Below, piece by piece: positions 1 to 7,715 of a stretch of DNA of 34,266 nt. Position numbers and translations under genes: made by a program. Within the stretch, counting starts at the first letter, position 1; each line of letters opens with the position of its first letter. Source of the DNA: Ramlibacter sp. (lineage in GTDB: Bacteria > Pseudomonadota > Gammaproteobacteria > Burkholderiales > Burkholderiaceae_C). The notes under the pieces were generated by a model, which worked only from the letters and a program-made list of their open reading frames with translations, was not told the DNA's origin and made no database searches. The stretch is from NCBI GenBank assembly GCA_029237735.1, contig JAQZBU010000147.1, forward strand, positions 1 through 34,266, read 5' to 3'.

Positions 1-223
1 CCTTGTTGATCGCGGAGAAGTGGATGCCGTGGTACGCGACCCCGGTCCACAACCACATGAGCGCCAGCCCGACGGTGACGAAGCGGCCCGAATGCCGCCT
101 AGGGAGTGCAATCGCCGCCAGCATGGCGACCGCGAGCAGATACGCGACCAGCTGCGCGGGCCAGACGTTCTCGTTGTAATGGGCAAAGACCTCGATGAAC
201 TGGACGTGGGTAAAGGGCAGCAT
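1..223 (-). CDS. DUF6064 family membrane protein, N-terminal part
   Basis: The minus strand reads an open frame from an ATG at 223 that runs off the left edge, giving 74 residues beginning MLPFTHVQFIEVFAHYNENV. The opening (LPFT..QF..VFA.YN..VWPAQ) is what I recall of DUF6064 integral membrane proteins of unknown function. A hydrophobic helix lies at about residues 24-41 and a second, rich in Trp and Leu, at about 49-66, so the protein is predicted to sit in the inner membrane. It is the last visible minus-strand gene before the TctC gene at 307, with an 83-bp gap. No function can be assigned; family assignment is from memory of the N-terminal motif only. Confidence 0.75.
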   Translation of the reverse strand, partial: MLPFTHVQFIEVFAHYNENVWPAQLVAYLLAVAMLAAIALPRRHSGRFVTVGLALMWLWTGVAYHGIHFSAINK

Positions 224-306
224 GGCGGGGCACCGGCGACCCGGTTAACGCTATGCCGCCGTTCCGGGCGCGTCCTTGACCGCGCTCAACCTTCCCAGCG
301 CCTGCC

Positions 307-1275
307 TTATTGCGGCTCGATCTTCGCGTCCTTGATGGCCTTGGCCCACTTGGCCGTTTCCAGCTTGCTGCGCTGGGCCAGCGCCTCGGGCGTGCCGGGC
401 TCGACAGCAAAGCCGATGGGCGCGAACTTCTCCTGGATGTCCTTGCTCTGGGCTGCGGCGTTCACCGCGGCATTGAGCTTCGCCACGATGTCGGGCGGCG
501 TGCCGGCCGGCGCAAATACCGCGAAATAGGCGATCAGCTCGTAGTCCTTCAGCCCCAGCGCCTCGTTGACGCTGGGCAGTTCGGGCACAGCCGGCGAGCG
601 TTTGGTGGATGTCACGGCCAGGCCGCGGACCTTGCCACCCTTGACCTGAGGCAACATCACGGCGAAGTCGGCCGTGAACATCATCACTTGCCCGCCGATC
701 AGGTCCGTCATTGCTGCCGGGCCACTCTTGTACGGAACGTTCGTCATCTGGATGCCTGCCATGCCGGCCAGCATTTCGGAGGAAACCAATTGCGAAGTGC
801 TGGCGCTGGCGAAAGTGACATGGCCCGGCTTGCTCTTGGCAAAATCCACGAACTCTTTCAAGGTCTTGGCCGGCACGTCGTTGTTGACGGCGACGATCAG
901 TGGCACCGAGCCCATGTAGGCCACGGGCGCGAACGCGGTGTCCTGGTCGTACGGCAACTTCTTCATCAGGCTCTTGAGCGCTGCGTTGGTGCTGTTGGTG
1001 CCGATGAGGATGGTGTAGCCGTCCGGCGCCGCCTTGGCGACCGCGTCGGCGCCGAGCATGCCGTTCACGCCGGGCTTGTTGTCCACCACGATGGTCTGGC
1101 CTAGCGTCTCCGACATCTTGGCCGCGAAGGCACGCCCGATCTGGTCGGTCGCGCTGCCGGCTGCAAACGGCACCACCGCCTTGATGGGTTTGTTGGGATA
1201 CGGCTGGGCCACGGCCAGCGAAGTGCCGAGCAGGGCGGCGGACAGGGCGGCAATCCAACGGAAAGCTGGGCGCAT
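307..1275 (-). CDS. Bug/TctC-family tripartite tricarboxylate transporter substrate-binding protein
   Basis: This is a 322-residue periplasmic solute receptor of the Bug (TctC) family, which binds carboxylates or similar small organic acids. A signal peptide covers about residues 1-26 (MRPAFRWIAALSAALLGTSLAVAQ). Family hallmarks follow: YPNKPIKAVVPFAAGSATDQIGR, the ENKPG-like loop VVDNKPGVNG, AAPDGYTIL, LPYD, VPYKSG, and a C-terminal APAGTPPDIVAKLNAA segment. Length is normal for the family. The ATG at 1275 is preceded by an AGGAG ribosome site, so it can be translated independently. No TctA/TctB membrane partners are present, as is usual for orphan Bug genes in Burkholderiales. It lies downstream of AtuA and an AtuA-like gene, suggesting a linked acid substrate. 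The frame is open upstream of this start (see the AtuA-like entry). Confidence 0.92.
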   Translation of the reverse strand: MRPAFRWIAALSAALLGTSLAVAQPYPNKPIKAVVPFAAGSATDQIGRAFAAKMSETLGQTIVVDNKPGVNGMLGADAVAKAAPDGYTILIGTNSTNAALKSLMKKLPYDQDTAFAPVAYMGSVPLIVAVNNDVPAKTLKEFVDFAKSKPGHVTFASASTSQLVSSEMLAGMAGIQMTNVPYKSGPAAMTDLIGGQVMMFTADFAVMLPQVKGGKVRGLAVTSTKRSPAVPELPSVNEALGLKDYELIAYFAVFAPAGTPPDIVAKLNAAVNAAAQSKDIQEKFAPIGFAVEPGTPEALAQRSKLETAKWAKAIKDAKIEPQ

Positions 1276-1569
1276 ACGGAATCTCCTGATGGCGAAGCCC
1301 AGCGTCTTGCCGTGCGCATCCAGCGCCAGCGAGCGCGTGACGCCGCCGCCCAGCGCGTCGTTCATGACGAAGTGCACCGCGCCCAGTTGCGGCAGCAGAT
1401 AGCGCTGCACCGGGCCGCGCACAACGTCCTGGTAATGCGCCCGCACCCTGTCGGCCGTCAGCACGCGCTCGAGCAGTGGGTAATCCTTCGGATCGCGCGC
1501 GATCACGCTGAGCGTGGCGCGGTTGCCCTTGTCGCCCGAACGGGCCAGTGCGATGTCGCGGATTTGCAT
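1276..1569 (-). CDS. AtuA-like ferredoxin-fold protein lacking its own stop codon
   Basis: From an ATG at 1569, two bases after the AtuA stop, the frame reads MQIRDIALARSGDKGN and continues through QRYLLPQLGAVHFVMND and ALGGGVTRSLALDAHGK. This is the AtuA-like ferredoxin-fold domain, normally a free-standing protein of about 100 residues or the C-terminal half of AtuA. Here it has 98 codons but no stop: after HGKTLGFAI the reading frame passes RRFR straight into the start Met of the TctC receptor, giving one potential 420-residue polypeptide with an internal signal peptide. The usual last few residues of the family appear to be missing, so a small deletion is likely. Whether the cell makes a fusion, or mainly the receptor from its own AGGAG site, cannot be told from sequence. 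A further in-frame ATG lies upstream at 1593, but the ribosome-site spacing and the family N-terminus favour 1569. Confidence 0.8.
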
Positions 1570-1571
1570 GG

Positions 1572-2909
1572 CTACAGCTCCAGGATGCGGCAATCCGTAT
1601 GGACGGCCTCGCGCGGAATCAGCGCGGATGCGGCAGCGACGACCTCGCGCACCGTCTGTGTCACCCCGCCGCCGCCGCCCGGCCCGTTGAGGTACAGCGC
1701 TTCCACCTCCTGCCCCACCAGTTCGGCCTGGGCGCGTGTGGGCGCGCGCAGCGCCAGGCGCACGCGCACTTCGTAGGGCTCGCGGTCCGCGCCCAGCGCG
1801 GGCCCATGCATCGCATTGACGCCGATCAGTTCGGCGCGATGCTCGAGTGCATGCAGGCCCAGCCGCTTGAGGCGCGCTTCAAGGATGTCCAGCGCCAGCT
1901 GGCCGCGCGCATGCGCGCCGGGCCCTGCATACGAGATCTGTCCCTCGCCGATGTAGCCCTCGCGGTAGCCCAGCGTGGCCTTGAGATGGGTGGGCCTGGC
2001 CTGGCCCGTGGCGCCCTCGACCGCGACGCGGTCGGCACCCATTTCGGTCAGGCGCACGCTGGAGAAATCCGCAACCACGTCGGGCTGCAGGTAGCGGGCT
2101 GGGTCTTCCAGCTCGTACAGCAACTGCGCCGTGCAGGTGAGGCGATCCACGCGGCCGCCGGTGCCGGCCAGCTTGGTGATCACGCAACTGCCGTCCTCCT
2201 GCACCTCGGCAAGCGGAAAGCCCACGTCGTGCAGCCGGGGCACATCGACGAAGCCCGGGTCGGCGATGTAGCCGCCGCTCACCTGGGCCGCGCATTCGAG
2301 CAGGTGCCCGACCACGATGCCCTGCCCCATGCGCCGCCAGTCGTCGGGCTTCCAGCCGAAGTGGTGCATCAGCGGCGCGAGAAAGAGCGCGGGATCGGCG
2401 ACGCGCCCCGTCACGACGACATCCGCGCCGGATGCGAGCGCGGGCAGCAGCGCATCGGCCCCCAGATAGGCATTGGCCGAGATGAGCCTGCCATCCAGGC
2501 TGCGAACGGTTTCGTCGGAGTCCATCAGCGGAGCATCGTGCGCGAGCATCCACGGCAACACGTCATCGCCCGTCACGACAGCCACGCGAAGGCGGGGAAG
2601 TTTCATTTCGCGCCCCAGCTGCAGGATGGCCTCACCTGCCGCAAGGGGATTGGCCGCGCCCATGTTGGTGATGATCGTGACGCCTTGCCGCACGCAGGCC
2701 GGCAACACCGCATGCATGCGCTCGCGCAGCAGCGGATCGAAGCCCAGCTTCGGGTCGTTGGCCCGGCGCAACTGAGCCAGCGCTATCGTGCGCTCCGCCA
2801 GGCACTCGAACACCAGAGCATGAAGCTCGCCGCGCTCGGCGAGGTCTTGCGCCGGGTCGATCCTGTCGCCGGAATAGCCCGCGCCGGCGCCGATACGGAA
2901 GGGTTTCAT
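1572..2909 (-). CDS. AtuA family (DUF1446) acyclic terpene utilization protein
   Basis: This 445-residue protein matches the AtuA/DUF1446 family, named for acyclic terpene (citronellol/geraniol) catabolism in Pseudomonas but widespread beside CoA-linked acid degradation genes. Visible family features are the N-terminal IGAGAGYSGDRIDPA, ITNMGAANPLAAG, VVTGDDV, SANAYLGADAL, the strongly conserved GADVVVTGRVADPALFLAPL, and the C-terminal NGPGGGGGV glycine loop. Length is as expected for the N-terminal AtuA part, with the AtuA-like domain encoded separately just downstream (2-bp gap). The start ATG at 2909 follows the divergent gap to a small plus-strand gene. The exact substrate is unknown; coexpression with a TctC receptor suggests uptake and activation of an organic acid. 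Confidence 0.88.
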   Translation of the reverse strand: MKPFRIGAGAGYSGDRIDPAQDLAERGELHALVFECLAERTIALAQLRRANDPKLGFDPLLRERMHAVLPACVRQGVTIITNMGAANPLAAGEAILQLGREMKLPRLRVAVVTGDDVLPWMLAHDAPLMDSDETVRSLDGRLISANAYLGADALLPALASGADVVVTGRVADPALFLAPLMHHFGWKPDDWRRMGQGIVVGHLLECAAQVSGGYIADPGFVDVPRLHDVGFPLAEVQEDGSCVITKLAGTGGRVDRLTCTAQLLYELEDPARYLQPDVVADFSSVRLTEMGADRVAVEGATGQARPTHLKATLGYREGYIGEGQISYAGPGAHARGQLALDILEARLKRLGLHALEHRAELIGVNAMHGPALGADREPYEVRVRLALRAPTRAQAELVGQEVEALYLNGPGGGGGVTQTVREVVAAASALIPREAVHTDCRILEL

Positions 2910-2981
2910 GCATTGATTATTTCACTTGAATCTGCCGCAATGGTGTTTAGGATTCACCTGAAGGCTCGATCTGGAGGCTTT

Positions 2982-3182
2982 ATGAACAGCTTCAACTTCA
3001 ATTCCAGCCGTGGGTTCGGCGATCTGCGCACGACCGAAAGCTGGATGGAGATCGGCCTTGCTGTTGCGGCCGCGGCTTTTTCCGTGGCGATCTGGCTGGT
3101 AGACGGTTCGGGGCCCGCCATCCAGTTCGAAGGCGCGAAGCTTGTCACCTTTCCCACCGTCGTGGTCAGCGCGCCGCGCTGA
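2982..3182 (+). CDS. Small single-helix membrane protein, unknown function
   Basis: A 66-residue frame starts at an ATG preceded by CTGGAGG with five bases of spacing. It reads MNSFNFNSSRGFGDLRTTES, then a single hydrophobic helix (about residues 22-42, ending in WLVDG) and a soluble C-terminal tail ending VVVSAPR. I do not recognise a family. The strong ribosome site, single transmembrane segment and position divergent from atuA support a real gene. The helix would put the tail in the periplasm or cytoplasm depending on orientation; there is no lipobox or obvious cleavage site. Confidence 0.6.
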   Translation: MNSFNFNSSRGFGDLRTTESWMEIGLAVAAAAFSVAIWLVDGSGPAIQFEGAKLVTFPTVVVSAPR

Positions 3183-3360
3183 GTAGCTTGCGGCTCAGCC
3201 TCAGGCTGAACCATGACGGCCGGCACACTGCGCCGCGTTCCTACAAAAGACTCCGCTATTCGCCCACGCTCGCGCTGCCGCGGCGGCCTATTCTCAATTA
3301 GCCGGCACCGAAGCTTTTCGGTCCCGCAACTTTCCAACCTTTTCTCCGAGAGGAAACGCA

Positions 3361-3585
3361 ATGAAGACGATGAAAACCCTGGCCGCCAGCACGGTGGCCG
3401 CGATGGTGCTGGCAACGTTGACCGGCTGCGCCGGCATGACCCAGCGTGAAAAGAATGTCGCCGTAGGTGCGGGCGTCGGCGCTGTGGGCGGCTCTGTCCT
3501 CACCGGTGGCAGCGCACTGGGCACCCTGGGCGGCGCGGCCGTTGGCGGCGTTATCGGCAATGAAGTGAGCAAGGACAAGCGCTAA
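3361..3585 (+). CDS. Glycine-zipper lipoprotein (OsmB-like)
   Basis: This 74-residue protein has a lipoprotein signal peptide with lipobox LTGC, so Cys22 or thereabouts is the predicted lipidated residue. The mature part carries a glycine zipper (VGAGVGAVGGSVLTGGSALG, then GGAAVGGVIGNE) and ends in a short charged tail. This is the glycine-zipper 2TM layout of OsmB-like outer-membrane-associated lipoproteins, which are commonly stress induced. A GAGAGGAAA ribosome site precedes the ATG. It lies six bases upstream of the next secreted protein gene and may be cotranscribed. Function beyond envelope association is not known. Confidence 0.85.
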   Translation: MKTMKTLAASTVAAMVLATLTGCAGMTQREKNVAVGAGVGAVGGSVLTGGSALGTLGGAAVGGVIGNEVSKDKR

Positions 3586-3591
3586 CACGTC

Positions 3592-4431
3592 ATGCCCCCT
3601 AGGCCAGGGCTCGAACCGCTTTGGCTCTCCGCGCGCGTCGCGATGCAATGCCTGTTGCTCGCGGCGTGCGCCGCTGTGTTTGCGCAGCCCAAAGGTGCTG
3701 CCCTGCCGCCGGTCACGGTGACGGCGCCGGCCACCGACCCGGTCGAGAAGTCGTATCGCCGGATGGTACGCGGGATGGACCTTTTTGATCGTCTGCGCCC
3801 CGCCATGGCGCCCAATGCCACGCTGCGCTTCAAGCTGCTGCCCAGGCGCCACAACACGGACATCGACCACATCCTGCTGGAGATTGTGGGCTCCAGCTTC
3901 GCCTATCCGGTGGACATCAACCCCGACCGCACCTTCACACTGCCGCGCGACGCGAAGGCACTGCGCGAAGACGCGGTGGTATCCCCCAACCGCAAGAAGA
4001 TGACCATGACCTGGCGCACGGACATCCGCACGCCGGGACTGCCGCCGAACACCCGGCGCCTGGGCGACTTGCGGCTGGAGTGCCTGGTGGGCCTCGAATC
4101 GGGACTCGTGTCCAACACCAGCGTCCTCCTGCAAGGCCTCACAAGCCTTTTCTCCGACCCCAGGGCGTACTGCGAAAAAAAGGACACCCAATACCTGTTC
4201 TTCGCAGACCGGCCGCTCTTCGGCGTGAACCTGGTGGCCGGTACGCGCCGGGAGACGCTGCCGATCGACAAGCTGTACGCCGCGGCCAGTGATGACCCCG
4301 ACCTGAAGAACGACCTGCCGTTCTGTGATTGCGAGGTGCTGGTGGACCGTACCTATTTCCTTCCGCTGGGCGACCGCAGCTGGCCCGACGACACGCGCGT
4401 CGAATTCGAATACATGGACGACGCGGGATGA
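3592..4431 (+). CDS. Secreted protein of unknown function
   Basis: The 279-residue product has an N-terminal export signal (hydrophobic run about residues 16-31, LLLAACAAVFAQ) followed by PPVTVTAPA, a sequence style seen at mature ends of Burkholderiales periplasmic proteins. The rest is a soluble, mixed-charge domain with Cys residues near the C-terminus (FCDCEVLVDR) that could be disulfide bonded. No family was recognised. An alternative start is the ATG at 3643, which would trim the signal peptide to its core; neither start has a strong ribosome site. The stop overlaps the start of the following lipoprotein gene (ATGA), so the two are translationally coupled and probably act together in the envelope. 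Confidence 0.75.
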   Translation: MPPRPGLEPLWLSARVAMQCLLLAACAAVFAQPKGAALPPVTVTAPATDPVEKSYRRMVRGMDLFDRLRPAMAPNATLRFKLLPRRHNTDIDHILLEIVGSSFAYPVDINPDRTFTLPRDAKALREDAVVSPNRKKMTMTWRTDIRTPGLPPNTRRLGDLRLECLVGLESGLVSNTSVLLQGLTSLFSDPRAYCEKKDTQYLFFADRPLFGVNLVAGTRRETLPIDKLYAAASDDPDLKNDLPFCDCEVLVDRTYFLPLGDRSWPDDTRVEFEYMDDAG

Positions 4432-4763
4432 AAGCGATGACCGCCTGCGTCCTCATGGCGCTCCTGGGCGGCTGCGCCCAAACGGGCGCCCTGCGCGAGG
4501 ACGCGCCGGGCTTCATCCAGTCGCGAGGCACCACGCCGCAAGGCGCTCGCGACACCATCAACATCGGCCGCAGCACCAAGGCCGAAGTCGCAGCCGCCCT
4601 GGGCAAGGCCACCGTCATCCCCTTCGACAGCGGTTATGAAGTCTGGGTGTATCGCTGGCGCGGCGCGCAGGCGACGACGCGCTCCGCGACCGAGCTGGTT
4701 GTGCTGTTCGAGCCCTCCGGAGTCGTGAAGAAAACGCGCCTGCGCCCCGGCTACGAGAACTAG
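4428..4763 (+). CDS. BamE/SmpA-like lipoprotein
   Basis: Starting at the ATG that overlaps the previous stop, this 111-residue protein has a lipoprotein signal with lipobox LGGC. The mature part contains INIGRSTKAEVAAALGKATVI and then YEVWVYRW and a VVKKTRLRPG strand. A short helix that starts at G-x-S/T and reads toward an aromatic beta strand is the pattern of the SmpA/OmlA (BamE-like) fold. It is too divergent to call BamE itself; many Burkholderiales carry extra lipoproteins of this fold. Coupling with the upstream secreted protein suggests a shared envelope role. It converges with the DUF202 gene five bases away. Confidence 0.75.
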   Translation: MKAMTACVLMALLGGCAQTGALREDAPGFIQSRGTTPQGARDTINIGRSTKAEVAAALGKATVIPFDSGYEVWVYRWRGAQATTRSATELVVLFEPSGVVKKTRLRPGYEN

Positions 4764-4768
4764 CAGGA

Positions 4769-5071
4769 TCAGCGCAACATCGCCCACAGCCCGCCACTGG
4801 CCGCGAGCATGACGGCCAGCGCCGTCGATGCGATCAGGGCGGTCGCGGGCGCATACACCCCATGCGCGAGCTGACGGCGGCGGCGCATGGCAGCGACCGC
4901 GATCGCGACCGCCGCAATGCCGACCAGCGCGCCGAGTGCCAGCAGGGCCCGGTCGCCGGTTTGCAGGCCGGCGCGCAGCACGAGCAACGCATTGATCGCC
5001 AGCGCCAGCGTCGTGCGGTTCCATGCCAGCGCGGTGCGCTGGGGCTGCAGCCCCGGGTCCGCCGATTGCAT
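4769..5071 (-). CDS. DUF202 membrane protein, YidG-like
   Basis: The 100-residue product opens with DPGLQPQRTALAWNRTTLAL, the signature of the YidG type of DUF202 small inner-membrane proteins, followed by three hydrophobic helices separated by an RRRR cytoplasmic loop. The ATG at 5071 shares one base with the stop of the upstream YidH-like gene (TGATG), so it is coupled to it. E. coli has the same arrangement, with yidH followed by yidG. The function of DUF202 proteins is unresolved. Here the pair sits at the end of an SDR-MDR oxidoreductase operon, which is unlike the E. coli context. Confidence 0.85.
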   Translation of the reverse strand: MQSADPGLQPQRTALAWNRTTLALAINALLVLRAGLQTGDRALLALGALVGIAAVAIAVAAMRRRRQLAHGVYAPATALIASTALAVMLAASGGLWAMLR

Positions 5072-5430
5072 CAGGCAAAGAGGAGTAGACCAGCGGTGAT
5101 CAGCGACAGCACCACGATCGCCGATGCGAGCACCAGGATCAGCCACGACGGCGGCAAGGGCCGGGCATGGCGCATCGCGATCTCGATGCCGCGCCAGCGC
5201 AGGAAGGCTCCGCCGCCGAGCAGGGCCGCCACGCAGGCCAGGCCGATGCTCAGCCCCAGCATCATCCAGCGCGGCTGTATCTTCAGCGCGAACTCGTGCA
5301 GCAGGATGCCGCCGGCCAGAAGGGCGAGGGCCGTGCGGATCCAGGCGAGGAACGTGCGCTCGTTGGCCAGCGAAAACCGGTAGTCGGGCTCCTGTCCCTG
5401 GGTGCGCCAGTGCTGATCGCCCTCCTTCAT
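5071..5430 (-). CDS. DUF202 membrane protein, YidH-like
   Basis: This 119-residue protein contains DYRFSLANERTFLAWIRTAL, the near-invariant N-terminal block of YidH-type DUF202 proteins, and three predicted transmembrane helices, with RWRGIEIAMR in the loop between helices two and three. Its start codon overlaps the stop of the MDR-type reductase gene by four bases (ATGA), and its stop overlaps the start of the YidG-like gene. The block of overlaps argues for one polycistronic message. Function is not established for the family. Confidence 0.88.
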   Translation of the reverse strand: MKEGDQHWRTQGQEPDYRFSLANERTFLAWIRTALALLAGGILLHEFALKIQPRWMMLGLSIGLACVAALLGGGAFLRWRGIEIAMRHARPLPPSWLILVLASAIVVLSLITAGLLLFA

Positions 5431-6560
5431 TGCTTGTTGGGATTGAGCAGGTACTTGGTACCGGTCGCGCGTTTTCCGTACACGGCGATCTCTGCGGGCT
5501 GCAATGCCTGTACCAAGGAGATTTCCTTGGTGTAATGGCTGGCGAAGGTGGTCTTCAGCTCGGACACCACCCGCTGCCGCAAGGCTTGCGCGGTATGCGG
5601 GCCGATGCGCTGCAGGAACGGGAACAGCAGCCATCCGCCCATGCCCCAGGTCATGCCAAAGTTGCGGTTGAACTCGGTCGGGCCCGTATCCAGCCCGCCA
5701 TAGATGTACACCTGCTTGTGAGTGGTCGAGCCGTAGCGGCTGTATTCCGTGGCCGTGCGGCTGAGCGCTGCCTCCATGCACGAGAGGATCTGCCCGGCCA
5801 GCTTGCCGCCGCCGGTTGCGTCGAATGCGATCGTGGCGCCGGTGGCCACCAGCGCCTGCGTCAGGTCTTCCATGAAGGTGGGCGACGACGTGTCGCACAC
5901 GTGCGCGGCGCCTTGCGACTTGAGCAGCGCCGCCTGGTCGGGCTTGCGTACGATGTTCACGAGGCCGATGCCGTCCTTCAAGCAGATCCGATTGAGCATC
6001 TGCCCAAGGTTGGACGCTGCCGCCGTGTGCACCAGCGCCTTGTGCCCTTCCCGCTTCATCGTCTCCACCATACCCAGGGCCGTGAGTGGGTTGACGAAGC
6101 ACGACGCGCCTTCTGCAGGCGGTGCCCCATCCGGCAGCACGAGGCATTGGTCCTCCTTCACGCAGCGATACTGCGAATACATCGCGCCGCCCAGCACAGC
6201 CACCGTCTTGCCGAGCAGGGCCTGCGCAGCGGCCGATTCGCCGGCCGCGACAACGACACCCGCCCCTTCGTTGCCCACCGGCATCGGCTGGCCCACGCGG
6301 CCCGCCATACCCTTCATGGCCGCCGGCGGAATTTGCATCGCCACCACCGGCTGCATTGCCGTGCCCGACAGCGTGGCTGTGCCGATATCGGCCGCCCCGA
6401 ACAGCAAACCGATATCGGAAGGATTGAGCGGTGAGGCCTCCACGCGCACCACCACTTCATCGGCCCTCGGTTGCGGCGTGGGAACCATCACCAGGGAAAT
6501 TTCAAGCTGGCCTTCCGGCTTGACGAGCGAGCGAAGCTGAAGCCCTTCGGTATGTGCCAT
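5427..6560 (-). CDS. MDR-superfamily (zinc-binding-type) alcohol dehydrogenase/quinone reductase
   Basis: The 377-residue product is a medium-chain dehydrogenase/reductase. The N-terminal GroES-like part includes ADEVVVRVEASPLNPSDIGL and VGNEGAGVVVAAG; the central Rossmann part has LTALGMVETM, ALVHTAAASNLGQML in place of the usual glycine-rich loop, and IAFDATGGGKLAG. The Cys/His ligands expected for structural or catalytic zinc are not evident in the N-terminal part, so a zinc-free quinone-reductase-like enzyme using NAD(P)H is more likely than a true alcohol dehydrogenase. A CAGGAG ribosome site precedes the ATG. It lies 33 bp downstream of the SDR gene and overlaps the YidH-like gene, so the four genes form one transcription unit. 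Confidence 0.88.
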   Translation of the reverse strand: MAHTEGLQLRSLVKPEGQLEISLVMVPTPQPRADEVVVRVEASPLNPSDIGLLFGAADIGTATLSGTAMQPVVAMQIPPAAMKGMAGRVGQPMPVGNEGAGVVVAAGESAAAQALLGKTVAVLGGAMYSQYRCVKEDQCLVLPDGAPPAEGASCFVNPLTALGMVETMKREGHKALVHTAAASNLGQMLNRICLKDGIGLVNIVRKPDQAALLKSQGAAHVCDTSSPTFMEDLTQALVATGATIAFDATGGGKLAGQILSCMEAALSRTATEYSRYGSTTHKQVYIYGGLDTGPTEFNRNFGMTWGMGGWLLFPFLQRIGPHTAQALRQRVVSELKTTFASHYTKEISLVQALQPAEIAVYGKRATGTKYLLNPNKQ

Positions 6561-6593
6561 TGAATTGCTCCTGGAGGTGAAGGGCGATTATGG

Positions 6594-7370
6594 TCAGAAC
6601 TTCGTGTACCCGCCGTCGATGAGGAACTGCTCGCCGGTGGCATAGGCCGAGGCGTCGCTTGCGAGGTACACCGCAATGCCGCCGAAGTCGTCGATCTCGC
6701 CCCAGCGGCGCGCGGGGATGCGCGGCAACACCGCGTCGGCGAATTTCGGGTTGTGCACCGACTTGTCCGTCATGTCGGTGACGATCCATCCGGGCAGGAT
6801 GGAGTTGACGCGGATCTTGTGACGCGCGAGTTCCACCGCCAGCGCGCGCACGAACGCCGTTACCGCGCCCTTGGAGGCGCCGTAATGACTGTTGCGCGCG
6901 GCGCCTTCCACGGCGGCGGTGCTTGCCGTGGCCACCAGCGATCCGCCCTCCCCGTGCTCGGCCATGTGGCGCGCCGCCGCGCGGAAGGTGAGGAACACGC
7001 CCTCGACGTTGACGCGCTGAACTCGTCGGAATTCCTCCAGGCTCATCTCGGTCAGCACGCAGCCCTTGCTCGAGACGCCCGCGTTGGCAAAGCAGGCGTG
7101 GACGCGGCCCAGCGCCGCGATGGACGCCGCGAAGGCTGTTCCCACCTGCGACTCGTCGGCCACGTCGCAGACGAATGCGTGCACCCGCGATGCGTCGCCG
7201 CACTCCGTCGCCAGCTGCGCCTTCGCGGCCTCCGTCTTGCCGGGGTTGGAGCCCCAGATCGCAACTGTCGCGCCGGACGCCAACAGCGCGCGCGCCATGC
7301 CAAGCCCGATGCCGCCGTTGCCGCCGGTGACGACGACGCCGCGTCCGCTGAGATCGAAGGGGGTGTACAT
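6594..7370 (-). CDS. SDR-family NAD(P)-dependent oxidoreductase
   Basis: A 258-residue classical short-chain dehydrogenase. The cofactor loop is TGGNGGIG at residues 15-22, CDV marks the adenine-binding Asp near 69, NAG is at 96-98, catalytic Ser is in TAST near 150, and the YxxxK pair is Tyr163/Lys167. The family C-terminus (ASDASAYATGEQFLIDGGYT) is intact. Substrate cannot be deduced; the residue after the second beta strand (GSNPGK) hints at tolerance for NADP. AAGGAGA precedes the ATG. It heads the operon with the MDR reductase and DUF202 pair. Confidence 0.92.
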   Translation of the reverse strand: MYTPFDLSGRGVVVTGGNGGIGLGMARALLASGATVAIWGSNPGKTEAAKAQLATECGDASRVHAFVCDVADESQVGTAFAASIAALGRVHACFANAGVSSKGCVLTEMSLEEFRRVQRVNVEGVFLTFRAAARHMAEHGEGGSLVATASTAAVEGAARNSHYGASKGAVTAFVRALAVELARHKIRVNSILPGWIVTDMTDKSVHNPKFADAVLPRIPARRWGEIDDFGGIAVYLASDASAYATGEQFLIDGGYTKF

Positions 7371-7549
7371 GGTGTCTCCTTGATTGAGCTTCGGATATTA
7401 GGCAAAGCTGAACGGCCGGGCTGTCGCCCAAGAGGCTTGCGCGACGTTGCGGTGAAGGAATCGTCCTACGCCGGGATGGGGCGAAGCGCGCTGGGCAAAC
7501 CCGGCCGTGCCACCCATGCTGCCTTGATCCCACCCCCAGGAGAAAAGCA

Positions 7550-7714
7550 ATGCCTGCCACGCAAAAGCCGCAGAGTGAACCCATGGATGAGCCAGTCGCC
7601 GAAGACCTGGTGCCGCCGATACCCGACGAGGACGGCCCGCACGATGTGCCGGACGAGATGGTGATCGAGAAGACCTTGCCCGAGCTCCCTCGCGGCGAAA
7701 AGAAGGAGTGGTGA
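7550..7714 (+). CDS. Small acidic, proline-rich protein, unknown
   Basis: A 54-residue frame begins at an ATG preceded by CAGGAG at ideal spacing. The product (MPATQKPQSEPMDEP to LPRGEKKEW) is rich in Glu, Asp and Pro, with no hydrophobic segment, and is predicted disordered and cytoplasmic. No family was recognised. It ends one base before the convergent RlmN-like gene. The strong ribosome site and codon-typical third-position GC support expression; the upstream 179 bp (7371-7549) shows no other feature. Confidence 0.55.
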   Translation: MPATQKPQSEPMDEPVAEDLVPPIPDEDGPHDVPDEMVIEKTLPELPRGEKKEW

Positions 7715-7715
7715 G

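Noticed and set aside
1548..3182. Plus-strand open frame of 544 codons covering the AtuA region
   Set aside because: Only its last 66 codons (from 2982) have a ribosome site and gene-like product; the rest is antisense to atuA.
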